In this document: positions 49,626 through 57,755 of the stretch, one piece after another
Position numbering within the stretch: the first letter of the stretch is position 1
How the letters are laid out: each line of letters opens with the position of its first letter
Assembly (NCBI RefSeq): GCF_004402405.1
Contig: NZ_SOFE01000001.1
Coordinates: forward strand, 87,370-151,369
Reading direction: 5' to 3'
Length of the DNA: 64,000 bases
Source of the DNA: Cryobacterium levicorallinum
GTDB taxonomy: Bacteria; Actinomycetota; Actinomycetes; Actinomycetales; Microbacteriaceae
Program-made: the position numbers and the translations under genes
Notes under the pieces: generated by a model
Told to the model about the DNA's origin: nothing
What the model saw: only the letters and a program-made list of their open reading frames with translations
Database searches by the model: none

Positions 49626-50330
49626 ATGGCCTCCCGCCGCCCCTCGACCCGCGCGCGCCCCCAGCTGAGCGATGAGGCCTCAGGCTACGTGCGCGGCATG
49701 ATCATGTCCGGTGAGTTGCCGCCCGGCACGGCCGTGCGCGCCGAGACCATCGGCGCGGCACTCGGCATTTCCACCACGCCGGCACGCGAGGCGTTGCAGG
49801 CGCTGCGGGTGGAAGGTTTCCTCGAGCTCGTGCCGCGGCGCGGGTTCCAGGTAGCCGTGCTCACCGGGCAAGACGTTCGGGACCTGTTCACCGTGCAGGC
49901 GCTGATCGCGGGCGAGCTCGCCGCACGGGCCGCCGTCGCCGCCACTCCCGAAGATCTCGCCGAGCTCGAGGCCCTGCACCACGAGCTGATCGCGGCGTCC
50001 GCGCGCGGCAACCTCGAGCTGCTCGAGGAGAAAAACCACGCCTTCCACCGAGAAATCAACCTGATCGCCGGTGCTCCCAAAATCATCTGGGCGCTCGGCC
50101 TGATGACGCGGTATGTGCCCCGGAAGTTCTATTCCAGCATTCCGGGCTGGCCCGAGGCCACGGCGAACGATCACGCCCAGCTCCTGACGGACATCCGTTC
50201 CCATGACGCACAGGCCACTCGCGTGGCCATGCAGGCGCACGTCGAGCACGCCGGCGAGTTGCTCGCCGCACACTTCGACGAGCGAACAAGCGCGGCGGCA
50301 CTTGACGTGACACCCGGGCCGCCCGATTGA
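49626..50330 (+). CDS. GntR-family (FCD) transcriptional regulator, second
   Basis: The 234-residue protein has a winged helix (LSDEASGYVRGMIMSGELPP, GISTTPAREALQALRVEGFL, VPRRGFQVAVLTG) and an FCD domain (VQALIAGELAARAAVAATPE, HHELIAASARGNLELLEEKN, HAFHREINLIAGAP, NDHAQLLTDIRSHDA). ATG 49626 follows GAAAGGACCCGCG; the open frame to 49599 adds a non-family leader. It follows the CoA-transferase gene and converges with the TRAP transporter operon, so it may regulate either or both. Confidence 0.9.
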   Translation: MASRRPSTRARPQLSDEASGYVRGMIMSGELPPGTAVRAETIGAALGISTTPAREALQALRVEGFLELVPRRGFQVAVLTGQDVRDLFTVQALIAGELAARAAVAATPEDLAELEALHHELIAASARGNLELLEEKNHAFHREINLIAGAPKIIWALGLMTRYVPRKFYSSIPGWPEATANDHAQLLTDIRSHDAQATRVAMQAHVEHAGELLAAHFDERTSAAALDVTPGPPD

Positions 50331-50342
50331 GTCGGGTGGCCC
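50316..50342. terminator. Bidirectional terminator hairpin, gntR/dctM
   Basis: GGGCCGCCCGA and TCGGGTGGCCC form an 11-bp stem with one G-T mismatch around a 5-base loop. The hairpin spans the gntR stop codon and ends 11 bases before the dctM stop. It suits termination of both converging units. Confidence 0.6.
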
Positions 50343-50352
50343 AGGCGTCAAC

Positions 50353-51633
50353 TTAGAGCGCGAAGGTCGAGAGCTGCGGTACAAAGGTCACGATGACGAG
50401 GGCGATCAACAACACGCCAACGCTCGGCATAGCCGCCTTCGCAACTCGGAGGATATTCATTCCCGTGAGCCCACTCGCGACGAACAGGTTGAGTCCGAGC
50501 GGTGGAGTCATCATGCCGATCTCCAGGTTGAGCACCATGATGATGCCGAAGTGGATCGGGTCGACGCCGAGTTCCATCGCCACCGGCAGCAGCACCGGGG
50601 CCAGGATGAGGATGGCGCTCGAGGTCTCCATGAACATGCCCACAACGAGCAGCAGCACGTTCACCATAATCAGGAACATCACCGGGGTGAGCTCTGACGC
50701 GAGCAGAGCTTCACTCACCTGGCCCGGGATGCGTTCGGCCGTGAGCACGAACGAGAACAGGATTCCAGAGGCCACGATGAACATCACCATCGACGACGTT
50801 CGCGCGGACGCCATCAGAATCGATGGAAGGTCCTTGAGCTTGATCTCCTTGTACACGAAAATCGATACGATCAGGGCGTAGAACACGGCCATGGCTGCGG
50901 CTTCGGTGGGGGTGAAGATCCCCGTGTAGATGCCGCCGAGCACGAAGATAGGCAGAAACAGGCTGAGTGAGGCGTCGCGCAGGGCTGTGAAGCGTTCGTA
51001 TTTGCTCATGCGGATGGCATTCAGGCCCATGCCGTATTTTCTGCGTCTCGAGATGACCACGGCGAGGATGAGCAGCCCGATTCCGGCCATGATTCCCGGC
51101 CCGATGCCGGCGACGAACAGGTCGCCGATCGACTGTTCGGTGGAGATTCCATAGACGATGAGCGGAATCGACGGCGGGATCAGAATTCCGAGCGACCCGG
51201 AGGTCGTGACGAGCCCGGTGGAGAAGTCCTTGCCATAGCCGCTCTTGATCATGGCCGGAATGATGAGCGTTCCCACGGCCACCACGGTCGCCGGGCTCGA
51301 GCCGGAAATGGCCGCGAAGAACATACAGGCGAGCACGGCCGTCATAGCCAGGCCGCCGCGGAACTGACCCACGAGGGCATTGGAGGCCGCGATCAAACGC
51401 TTGCTGATTCCGCCGCGGCTCATGAGGTTCGCCGCCACGATGAAAAAGGGGATCGCCATCAAGGGGAACGCATTGAGCGCGTTGAAGAGCCGCTCGGGAA
51501 CTTGGGTGAGCGGGATGGCCGTGAAGAAGTAGAAGTAGATGAATGATGTGAGCCCCATGGCGACCGCGATGGGTGCGGACGTGAGCAACAGGGCAAACAA
51601 GATAACCAGGAGGGCCAGCAGTCCTTCGATCAC
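50353..51633 (-). CDS. dctM: TRAP transporter large permease, DctM type
   Basis: The 426-residue protein has 11-12 membrane segments with DctM signatures: FNALNAFPLMAIPFFIVAAN, GGLAMTAVLACMFFAAISGS followed by SPATVVAVG, GILIPPSIPLIVYGISTEQS, and MMTPPLGLNLFVASGL near the C-terminus. It forms the substrate channel of a sodium-driven tripartite carboxylate transporter with DctQ and the DctP lipoprotein. It starts GTGA, overlapping dctQ by 4 bp. It is the last gene of the dctPQM operon. Confidence 0.92.
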   Translation of the reverse strand: MIEGLLALLVILFALLLTSAPIAVAMGLTSFIYFYFFTAIPLTQVPERLFNALNAFPLMAIPFFIVAANLMSRGGISKRLIAASNALVGQFRGGLAMTAVLACMFFAAISGSSPATVVAVGTLIIPAMIKSGYGKDFSTGLVTTSGSLGILIPPSIPLIVYGISTEQSIGDLFVAGIGPGIMAGIGLLILAVVISRRRKYGMGLNAIRMSKYERFTALRDASLSLFLPIFVLGGIYTGIFTPTEAAAMAVFYALIVSIFVYKEIKLKDLPSILMASARTSSMVMFIVASGILFSFVLTAERIPGQVSEALLASELTPVMFLIMVNVLLLVVGMFMETSSAILILAPVLLPVAMELGVDPIHFGIIMVLNLEIGMMTPPLGLNLFVASGLTGMNILRVAKAAMPSVGVLLIALVIVTFVPQLSTFAL

Positions 51634-52160
51634 AGTTTCGCCTCCCCTTCTCCCAGGCCGAGCGCTTCTTCTTCTCGTTCGAACTCGCTTTTGTCTCCGT
51701 CAACGGATGCCGGCAGGCCCCGGATGAGTCGCACCAGAATCTCAATCGCTCGCAGCAGCATCAGCGTGAATCCCAGTGGAACAGAGAATTCGACCACCCA
51801 CAGTGGCAGTTTGAGCGTGGGGGTGACCGTGGAGGTGGAGAACGGTTCGAAGAGCAGCAGCCACGCAAAGAAGCCCACGATGGCGAGGTAGGCAATGGTG
51901 ACCAGAATGCCGAGGATGTCCATCCGGCGACGGCCGATTCTGCCGAGGAACGGTTCGAAGACCTTCACGGCGATGTGTTCGTTGTGGCGCAGGGTGATGA
52001 TGGCACCGAGGAAGGTGGAGTAGATGATGAGGTAAACAATGGTCTCCTCACCCCACCAGAGGTGAATGTTAAAGATGGCCCTGAGCAGCACCTGGGCGAT
52101 GGCAACGAGCGTTGCCACCGCCAGACAGGTGCAGACCAGGAAGTTTTCCACCCGAGTCAA
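51630..52160 (-). CDS. dctQ: TRAP transporter small permease, DctQ type
   Basis: The 176-residue protein has four membrane segments: FLVCTCLAVATLVAIAQVLL, LWWGEETIVYLIIYSTFLGA, ILGILVTIAYLAIVGFFAWL and WVVEFSVPLGFTLMLLRAIE. The WGEE...LIIYSTFLGAIITLR pattern is typical of DctQ. Start may be TTG 52160 (MTRVENFL) or GTG 52151. A charged C-terminal tail of about 25 residues (DGDKSEFEREEEALGLGEGE) is somewhat longer than usual. It is an essential partner of DctM. Confidence 0.88.
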   Translation of the reverse strand: MTRVENFLVCTCLAVATLVAIAQVLLRAIFNIHLWWGEETIVYLIIYSTFLGAIITLRHNEHIAVKVFEPFLGRIGRRRMDILGILVTIAYLAIVGFFAWLLLFEPFSTSTVTPTLKLPLWVVEFSVPLGFTLMLLRAIEILVRLIRGLPASVDGDKSEFEREEEALGLGEGEAKL

Positions 52161-52216
52161 AGCGTGGCTAAACCTGATAATGGGGGCGTCCTTAAGTTGA
52201 AGGGCAGCACGACGAA

Positions 52217-52232
52217 ACCCGTGCCGACGGGT
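52217..52232 (-). promoter_or_regulatory. Intercistronic hairpin between dctP and dctQ
   Basis: ACCCGT-4-ACGGGT forms a 6-bp stem with a tight 4-base loop. On the transcribed strand TTTCG follows it, 19 bases after the dctP stop. Such hairpins often stabilise upstream mRNA or attenuate, allowing the binding protein to be made in excess over the permeases. Confidence 0.45.
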
Positions 52233-52250
52233 GAAAAACGAGGGCGATGG

Positions 52251-53306
52251 CTAGTCGCGGTTGGCGAGCAGTTCGGCCACGATGTCCGGGCCCAGCACTT
52301 CGGAATACTCTTCCCAGACGCTCGGGATGACCGTTGCCATCAGGGCATCGCGCTCCGCGTCGGTCAGCTGAATGATCTCGGTCGACCCTTCGGCGATGAT
52401 CGCCTGCTTGGCCTCTTCGTTCACCTCGGCCGCGATCTCACGGTTGTAGACACTGGATTCGTCGACAGCGTCGAGAACAAGCTGCTGGAGGTCGTCGGGC
52501 AGCGACTCGAAGAAGTCATTGTTGATAGCCGGAATGTAGCCGATGTAGCCGTGGTTGGACTCGGTGATGAAGTCCTGAACCGTGTGCATGCTCTGCGTTT
52601 CCATGTTCGACCAGGTGTTCTCCTGACCGTTAATGACGCCCTGTTCAAGCGCGCTGTAGACCTCGGCGAAGGCGAGGATAGAGGGGATGGCGTCCCAGGT
52701 TTCGAACTGACTCACCAGCACATCGGCCGGCTGGATGCGAAAGCTCAGCCCGGCCATGTCCGCTGCGGCCCGGATCGGAACGTTGGCCCCCATCTGTTTG
52801 AAGCCATTGTCCCAGAGGCCGAGCGGCTTAATCTTCGCCGCGCGCAGGTCCTCGTTCTCGAAGATCGCCTTGCCCACGACGGAGTCACGAGAGGCGATCT
52901 CTGCGATGTCCTCGCTGCTCTCAAACAGGAATGGCAGGTCGAGCAGCTGCAGCTGCGGGGCGAGAGTGGTGAACTTGGCACTCGCCGGGGCGATCATCTG
53001 GATGCTGTTGGACTGCAAGGCCTGCAGCTCATCCTTGTCGCCGTACAGCGAAGAGTTGGGGTACAGCTCGACCTCGATGCGGCCATCCGAGGATGCCTCG
53101 AGGATCTCCTTGAATTTCTCGGCGGCGGCGCCTTTGGGCGTGTTCGTCGTCGTCACATGGGAGAAGCCGATCGTGTAGACCTCGTCCTCGTCTCCGCCCG
53201 ACGCGGCAGACCCGCGGGCGGATGAACAGGACCCGAGAACGAGGACGACTCCGAGCGCGATGGCCGTTGCCCCGGTCAGGCGGGATTTACGGGTATGTTG
53301 TTGCAT
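52251..53306 (-). CDS. dctP: TRAP transporter solute-binding lipoprotein, DctP type
   Basis: The 351-residue protein has a lipoprotein signal (TGATAIALGVVLVLGSCSSA; lipobox LGSC) and then a DctP periplasmic-binding fold. Matching segments are YTIGFSHVTTTNTPKGAAAE, IEVELYPNSSLYGDKDELQA, SFRIQPADVLVSQFETWDAI (the substrate-carboxylate Arg lies in FRIQ), and YSALEQGVINGQENTW. It captures a C4-type dicarboxylate outside the membrane for DctQM. ATG 53306 follows AAGGAAGAAACA. The operon is preceded by a perfect AT-rich palindrome at 53404. Confidence 0.92.
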   Translation of the reverse strand: MQQHTRKSRLTGATAIALGVVLVLGSCSSARGSAASGGDEDEVYTIGFSHVTTTNTPKGAAAEKFKEILEASSDGRIEVELYPNSSLYGDKDELQALQSNSIQMIAPASAKFTTLAPQLQLLDLPFLFESSEDIAEIASRDSVVGKAIFENEDLRAAKIKPLGLWDNGFKQMGANVPIRAAADMAGLSFRIQPADVLVSQFETWDAIPSILAFAEVYSALEQGVINGQENTWSNMETQSMHTVQDFITESNHGYIGYIPAINNDFFESLPDDLQQLVLDAVDESSVYNREIAAEVNEEAKQAIIAEGSTEIIQLTDAERDALMATVIPSVWEEYSEVLGPDIVAELLANRD

Positions 53307-53403
53307 TGTTTCTTCCTTATCGTCATTGATTAGGCGAAACGTGACGAGCATTGCGTCAAGTTCATCCAGAACAACGCTATCAAAAAAAATATGCTCTCAA
53401 CCA

Positions 53404-53419
53404 AAATAATGCATTATTT
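53404..53419 (-). promoter_or_regulatory. Perfect AT-rich palindrome upstream of dctP
   Basis: AAATAATGCATTATTT is a perfect 16-bp palindrome 98 bases upstream of dctP. Its inner AATAATGCATTATT matches the site at 44711-44724 at 12 of 14 positions. A half-copy, AATGCATT, follows at 53428-53435. It is likely the operator tying the transporter to the catabolic regulon. Confidence 0.65.
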
Positions 53420-53582
53420 TTATAACGAATGCATTGCTGCGGCTATCGAGTGGTGTGCACCTAGCAGGCGTTCAACGCTGTTTCGACAGCATCAGGTGAG
53501 GTGCCGACCACACCGACCTGGGCCAGTGTCTTCGCTGGTGACGCAAGCGGAGGCATCCGCCGTACCCGCGCTACGCTGACAT

Positions 53583-54206
53583 GTGCAACTTTCCCTATGG
53601 CTGGCCCTCGTGGGCGCCGGCGTGCTGATCAGCTTCACCCCCGGCGCTGGCGCGATCAACACCATGAACAACTCGCTCACCAGCGGATTTCGCCGTTCGA
53701 TCTGGGGAATTTTCGGGCAGCAGGCGGCGCTTGTCGTGCACGTGATCGTGGTGGCGCTCGGCGTTGGGGTGCTCGTCACCAGCTCACCCGTACTGTTCAA
53801 CGTCATTCGGTATGCCGGGGCCGCCTACCTGGTGTTTCTGGGCATCCGTTTAATTCTGCAGAAACCCGACCCGTCTCGAGACCTGGCTGCACCGCGAGCC
53901 AGGGAACTCGCCTGGTCGATGTTTCGCCGCGGTCTGTGGGTCAACCTGCTCAACCCCAAGGCTCTCGTCTTCTTCCTCGCGTTCATGCCGCAGTTCATCC
54001 AGCCGGAGCAGCCGCTGCTCCCCCAGTATCTGGTACTGACCGTCACAGTGGTGCTGATTGACATCGTGGTGATGTGGTTCTTCTTCGCGGTCGCGGCCAA
54101 ATCGTTTCAGCGCTTCACGAACACCACTCGCGGCCAGCTCATTCTCAACCGCTTGTTCGGCCTGCTGTTCATATCCGTCGCGCTGCTGCTGGCGCTGGTG
54201 CACTGA
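53583..54206 (+). CDS. LysE/RhtB-family amino-acid exporter
   Basis: The 207-residue protein has six membrane segments and the family N-terminus ALVGAGVLISFTPGAGAINT (the conserved 'TPGPxxx' as TPGAGAI). SIWGIFGQQAALVVHVIVVA, IRYAGAAYLVFLGIRLILQK, and WVNLLNPKALVFFLAFMPQF follow. It exports amino acids or homoserine-lactone-like compounds. The start is GTG 53583 directly after ACAT, without a clear ribosome binding site. Its last 258 bases are duplicated at 35148-35405. Confidence 0.88.
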   Translation: MQLSLWLALVGAGVLISFTPGAGAINTMNNSLTSGFRRSIWGIFGQQAALVVHVIVVALGVGVLVTSSPVLFNVIRYAGAAYLVFLGIRLILQKPDPSRDLAAPRARELAWSMFRRGLWVNLLNPKALVFFLAFMPQFIQPEQPLLPQYLVLTVTVVLIDIVVMWFFFAVAAKSFQRFTNTTRGQLILNRLFGLLFISVALLLALVH

Positions 54207-54289
54207 GCAGTTCACGAGCGGGAACATCGTGCGGGAGCGCGGCAGCTTGAGCGGGGGCGTGCCCAGCCTGGGCGAGGCAGAATAGAAGG

Positions 54290-54781
54290 ATGAGCGACGC
54301 CGACGATTTCGTGGATCGCACGCTGCAGTACGAAGCAACCTGGGAACGCGCGGCCGAGTCGCGGGCTCGGTTCGGGACCGAACTGGAGTTCTACGGCGCC
54401 TCGGTCGGCGCCGTGCGCGGCACCATCCGCGATCTGGCCCGCCGATACAAGAACATGACGCACGACGAAGTAACGGCGCTGAGCTCTGAATTGTGGAAGG
54501 TTCCGGTCTTCGAACGCCGCCTCGCCGCCATCGTGCTGCTGCAATCCAACGTGACCCGACTCGACAACACCGATCTCACCCGCATTGAGGGGTTTCTACG
54601 CGGCGCGGTCCTGCCGGAGCTGGTCGATCCGCTCACCCTCGACGTCGTGCTCCCCATGGTGCGGGCGCTCAGCGGGCCGAGTCGTTTGAGAGCGGATGCC
54701 ACCCTCGAACGTTGGGCGCACGACGGCGACCCCTGGCTGCGTCGCGCCGCCGACGGCGTTAGCGCGAGAATCACGCCATAG
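54290..54781 (+). pseudogene. DNA alkylation repair (AlkD-like) protein, C-terminally truncated
   Basis: The 163-residue protein shows the HEAT-like AlkD pattern (GASVGAVRGTIRDLARRYKN, LWKVPVFERRLAAIVLLQSN, RWAHDGDPWLRRAADG) but ends right after 'WLRRAA'. Full-length relatives of about 220-240 residues continue for two or more repeats. The last residues (VSARITP) are unrelated, and an SDR relic begins immediately beyond. AlkD enzymes excise alkylated bases. This copy has probably lost function, though a minimal variant cannot be excluded. Confidence 0.6.
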
Positions 54782-54789
54782 GTACAAGC

Positions 54790-54940
54790 CGGGTGCAGGG
54801 ATTCCCCAGGCTTCGAAGGCGGCGATCGCCTCAGCGTTGAGCGAGGAACGCACCAGCGGAGTGTCGATGAAGCCAGGCCGACGGCGTTGGTGCGCACGTT
54901 CCCCGCGTCTACCGCAACACCGGAGACCACACCGGTCGTT
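54790..54940 (-). pseudogene. SDR gene relic with 1-nt deletion
   Basis: Read on the minus strand, one frame gives VSGVAVDAGNVRTNAVG and, one base out of phase, PGFIDTPLVRSSLNAEAIAA then FEAW. Together they make the SDR segment 'R-x-N-x-V-x-PGFIDTPL'. Restoring a single C in GGCCTGGC (to GGCCCTGGC) rejoins the frames. Only about 50 codons remain, between the truncated AlkD gene and the end of the PucR-type regulator. Confidence 0.6.
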
Positions 54941-56147
54941 ACAGGCGGGGTCGGCCAGCCCAGCGGGCGGCTTTGAGGGCCAGGTGCAGCTCGAGACGAG
55001 CATGCCCACCCAGTGGGTCAACACCCAGCAGAGAACGGATGCGCCGCAGCCTGTTGTACACACTGGTTCGATGCAGGTGCAGGTGCTCGGCGACCTCGGC
55101 CACGGAACCGTCCTTGTCGTAGAGCAGCTCGAGCACGGGCAGCAGTTCCCCGTTCCGGTCGAGATCCCTCAACTCGGAGAACAGCGATGACTCGAACGCC
55201 GACACCTCTCGACCCACAACGGCCAGAAATTGGTAGACCCCCAGCGCGCGAAACGAGACGACCCTGCCGAGTTGGGCATCCACCCGAGCCGCCTGCACGG
55301 CGCTCCGCGCCTCGGCGTAAGCGCCCGGCAGCCCGCGCAGGTCGGTGAAGGGTTCGCTCAGCCCAAGCAGAGCGGGCGCCGCCACCTGGCCCCCACGGCG
55401 CGCGACTTCGAGCTCGAACCGTCTCAGAACCTCGGACTGGTCGAAGCCGTCGATCTCGTCGTGCAGCAGCAGCACGGCATGCGTTTCGGTGCCGGCTGAG
55501 AACAGCACGGTGTCAATGCCGAGAGTGGAGTGAAGTGCGGAGAGCCGGTGCAGCAGACCACTCTCGGCAGGGTTGCGCTGAACATTGTCACCGCGCTCCA
55601 GCAGCGTGGCGAGACGCCAGGGTCCGCGCCCGTGCAAGAATGGCCAACCGCCCACCGCCACCACGGCGTCGCGGTCGCCCAAACAGGCGGCGAGAAATTG
55701 CCCTTCGCTGGCGAGACGCCCGTTAGAATCCGCGCTCGAGCGGTTGAGAAGCATCTCCGCGAGGGCATCCAGCTCCGGGCGAATGATGCCCAACTCACGC
55801 AGAATGGACTCCGGCGTCTGCTCGTCGTCGAGCTGGAGGACCCACAGATAGCCCACCCGGAATCCACGCGCCAGCAGCGGCACGCACACGCGGCCCAACA
55901 TTCCGAGATCGGCATTGGCCGGAACGGGAACCGGTTTTACCGCCGTTGCGATACCGTGGCTCAGCTGCCAGGCGCTGACGTCGGGCGGAACCAGCTTGCT
56001 CAGCAGAAAATTCGTGCGCACGCGGTCAGCCGTAGGGCGATGCGCACTATACGCAAGCAGCCCGCCGTCGAGGTCTTCGAGCGAGAGAGCACGGCCCAGA
56101 TGGGCAGCGATAATAACTACCGCCTGGTCGATATCGGCCGCTGTCAT
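54939..56147 (-). CDS. PucR/CdaR-family transcriptional regulator (AdeR-like)
   Basis: The 402-residue protein has a C-terminal PucR helix-turn-helix (DGSVAEVAEHLHLHRTSVYN, RLRRIRSLLGVDP). The preceding GGDEF-related CdaR-type region has FSAGTETHAVLLLHDEIDGF and ALLGLSEPFTDLRGLPGAYA. The N-terminal sensor domain is about 170 residues. It is divergent from the alanine dehydrogenase gene. Bacillus AdeR, a PucR-family protein, activates ald in response to alanine, so this protein probably controls ald and cycA. ATG 56147 (MTAADIDQAVV) is the family-like start; the frame to 56294 crosses the promoter region. Confidence 0.85.
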   Translation of the reverse strand: MTAADIDQAVVIIAAHLGRALSLEDLDGGLLAYSAHRPTADRVRTNFLLSKLVPPDVSAWQLSHGIATAVKPVPVPANADLGMLGRVCVPLLARGFRVGYLWVLQLDDEQTPESILRELGIIRPELDALAEMLLNRSSADSNGRLASEGQFLAACLGDRDAVVAVGGWPFLHGRGPWRLATLLERGDNVQRNPAESGLLHRLSALHSTLGIDTVLFSAGTETHAVLLLHDEIDGFDQSEVLRRFELEVARRGGQVAAPALLGLSEPFTDLRGLPGAYAEARSAVQAARVDAQLGRVVSFRALGVYQFLAVVGREVSAFESSLFSELRDLDRNGELLPVLELLYDKDGSVAEVAEHLHLHRTSVYNRLRRIRSLLGVDPLGGHARLELHLALKAARWAGRPRL

Positions 56148-56439
56148 AGCTTCAATCCTACGGAGCCGTGTGGACGCCTGGCGACAATCAACGAGCCGTG
56201 ACGCTACAAATGTCGAGTCGGCCGCGGGGTGTCTGCCGAGTGGGACACATCGGACCCCGGCGGCGACAGCGAAGAACCCCTGTAAAGGCGGCAAATTTGA
56301 GGTGGTGAGGCGTGCTAGGACCAGCCCACGGCATCCGCTGCCCGGCCGCCCCGCCGGGAGAGCCGCGAAAACCCGGGCTTATCGTTCTTACGCCGACCAA
56401 AGTCGATCGGCCTGCGTCTACCAGGAACAGGAGTTCCCC

Positions 56440-57576
56440 ATGATCATTGGTGTTCCCACCGAAGTTAAGAACAACGAATTCCGTGTGGCCATCACCGCCG
56501 CCGGAGTGCACGAAGCCAAGCTGCACGGCCACACCGTGCTGGTGCAGGCCGGCGCCGGTATCGCCTCCGGCTTCGCCGACGCCGACTACATGGCTGCCGG
56601 TGCCGTGATCGCCCCGAGCGCCTTCGAGGTGTGGGCAAGCGCCGACATGATCCTCAAGGTGAAAGAGCCGGTCACCGCCGAGTACGCGTATTTTCGTGAG
56701 GGCCTGATCCTCTTCACCTACCTGCACCTCGCCGCCGAGCCCGCTCTCGCCGCCGCCCTGCTTGAGGCGGGCGTCACCGCCATCGCCTACGAGACCGTGC
56801 AGAAGGCCGACCGCACGCTGCCCCTGCTCGCCCCGATGAGCGAGGTCGCCGGACGCCTGGCCGTTCAGGTCGGCGCCGCGTCGATGACTCGCCCCGGCGG
56901 CGGCCCCGGCATGCTGATGGGCGGCGTACCCGGAGTGCGCGCCGCCAAGGTGACCGTCATCGGCGCCGGCGTCGCAGGCTCCAACGCCGCCGCCATGGCG
57001 CTCGGCATGGGCGCGGACGTCACCATCCTGGACATCAACATCGACCGTCTGCGCGAACTCGACGCCCTGTACGCCGGACGTCTCAAGACCATCGCCTCCA
57101 ACGCCTACGAGATCGACCGCTCGCTGACCGAGGCCGACCTCGTAATAGGCTCCGTGCTGATCCCGGGCGCCAAGGCCCCAAAGCTCGTCACCAACGAGCT
57201 CGTGTCGCGCATGAAGCGGGGCTCGGTGCTCGTCGACATCGCGGTGGACCAGGGCGGCTGCTTCGAAGGCACCCACGCCACCACTCACGAGGACCCCACG
57301 TTCCCCGTGCACGGCTCGATCTTCTATTGCGTCGCCAACATGCCCGGCGCCGTTCCGCAGACCTCAACCCTTGCACTCACGAACGTCACCCTGCCCTACG
57401 CTCTGTCAATCGCCGACCGGGGCGTGCGCGCCGCGTTCGAGCGGGACGCCGCCCTCGCCGGAGGGCTTAATATCGCCGCCGGAAAGATCACGAACCGTTC
57501 GGTCAGCGTGGCCCTCGACCTGCCGCTCGCGGACTGGACCGATTTGATCAGTCGGGTCGAGCCCGCGCTGGTCTGA
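56440..57576 (+). CDS. ald: Alanine dehydrogenase
   Basis: The 378-residue protein matches L-alanine dehydrogenase: [59 protein letters not shown] (catalytic Lys), [11 protein letters not shown] (His), [33 protein letters not shown] (NAD Rossmann motif), and [20 protein letters not shown] with the catalytic Asp. It reversibly deaminates alanine to pyruvate and ammonia using NAD. ATG 56440 follows AGGAACAGGAG. It is followed by a hairpin-rich spacer and cycA. Confidence 0.95.
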   Translation: MIIGVPTEVKNNEFRVAITAAGVHEAKLHGHTVLVQAGAGIASGFADADYMAAGAVIAPSAFEVWASADMILKVKEPVTAEYAYFREGLILFTYLHLAAEPALAAALLEAGVTAIAYETVQKADRTLPLLAPMSEVAGRLAVQVGAASMTRPGGGPGMLMGGVPGVRAAKVTVIGAGVAGSNAAAMALGMGADVTILDINIDRLRELDALYAGRLKTIASNAYEIDRSLTEADLVIGSVLIPGAKAPKLVTNELVSRMKRGSVLVDIAVDQGGCFEGTHATTHEDPTFPVHGSIFYCVANMPGAVPQTSTLALTNVTLPYALSIADRGVRAAFERDAALAGGLNIAAGKITNRSVSVALDLPLADWTDLISRVEPALV

Positions 57577-57683
57577 GAGCGCTGTTTTCAAAGCGCTCTG
57601 CAGCGCTGTTTCAACGTGCTGCTCTAGCAGCGCTGCGTAGCGGATGCCGGGCGCGGGCCTATCGGCCGGCCCTGGCATCCGCT
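57576..57683 (+). repeat. Cluster of three hairpins between ald and cycA
   Basis: Three inverted repeats follow the ald stop. They are AGAGCGCT/AGCGCTCT (57576-57599, 8-bp stem), a compound GCAGCGCT/AGCGCTGC (57600-57636) with inner GCTGC/GCAGC, and AGCGGATGCC/GGCATCCGCT (57639-57683, 10-bp stem with further inner pairing). They may terminate or attenuate read-through into cycA, or stabilise the ald message. Confidence 0.7.
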
Positions 57684-57755
57684 GCCCGCTTTGTCTCAGA
57701 GTTCGAAAGAACCCGACGCTCTGTCAATCGCCTGGACTACAAGGAAGTAACTCCG

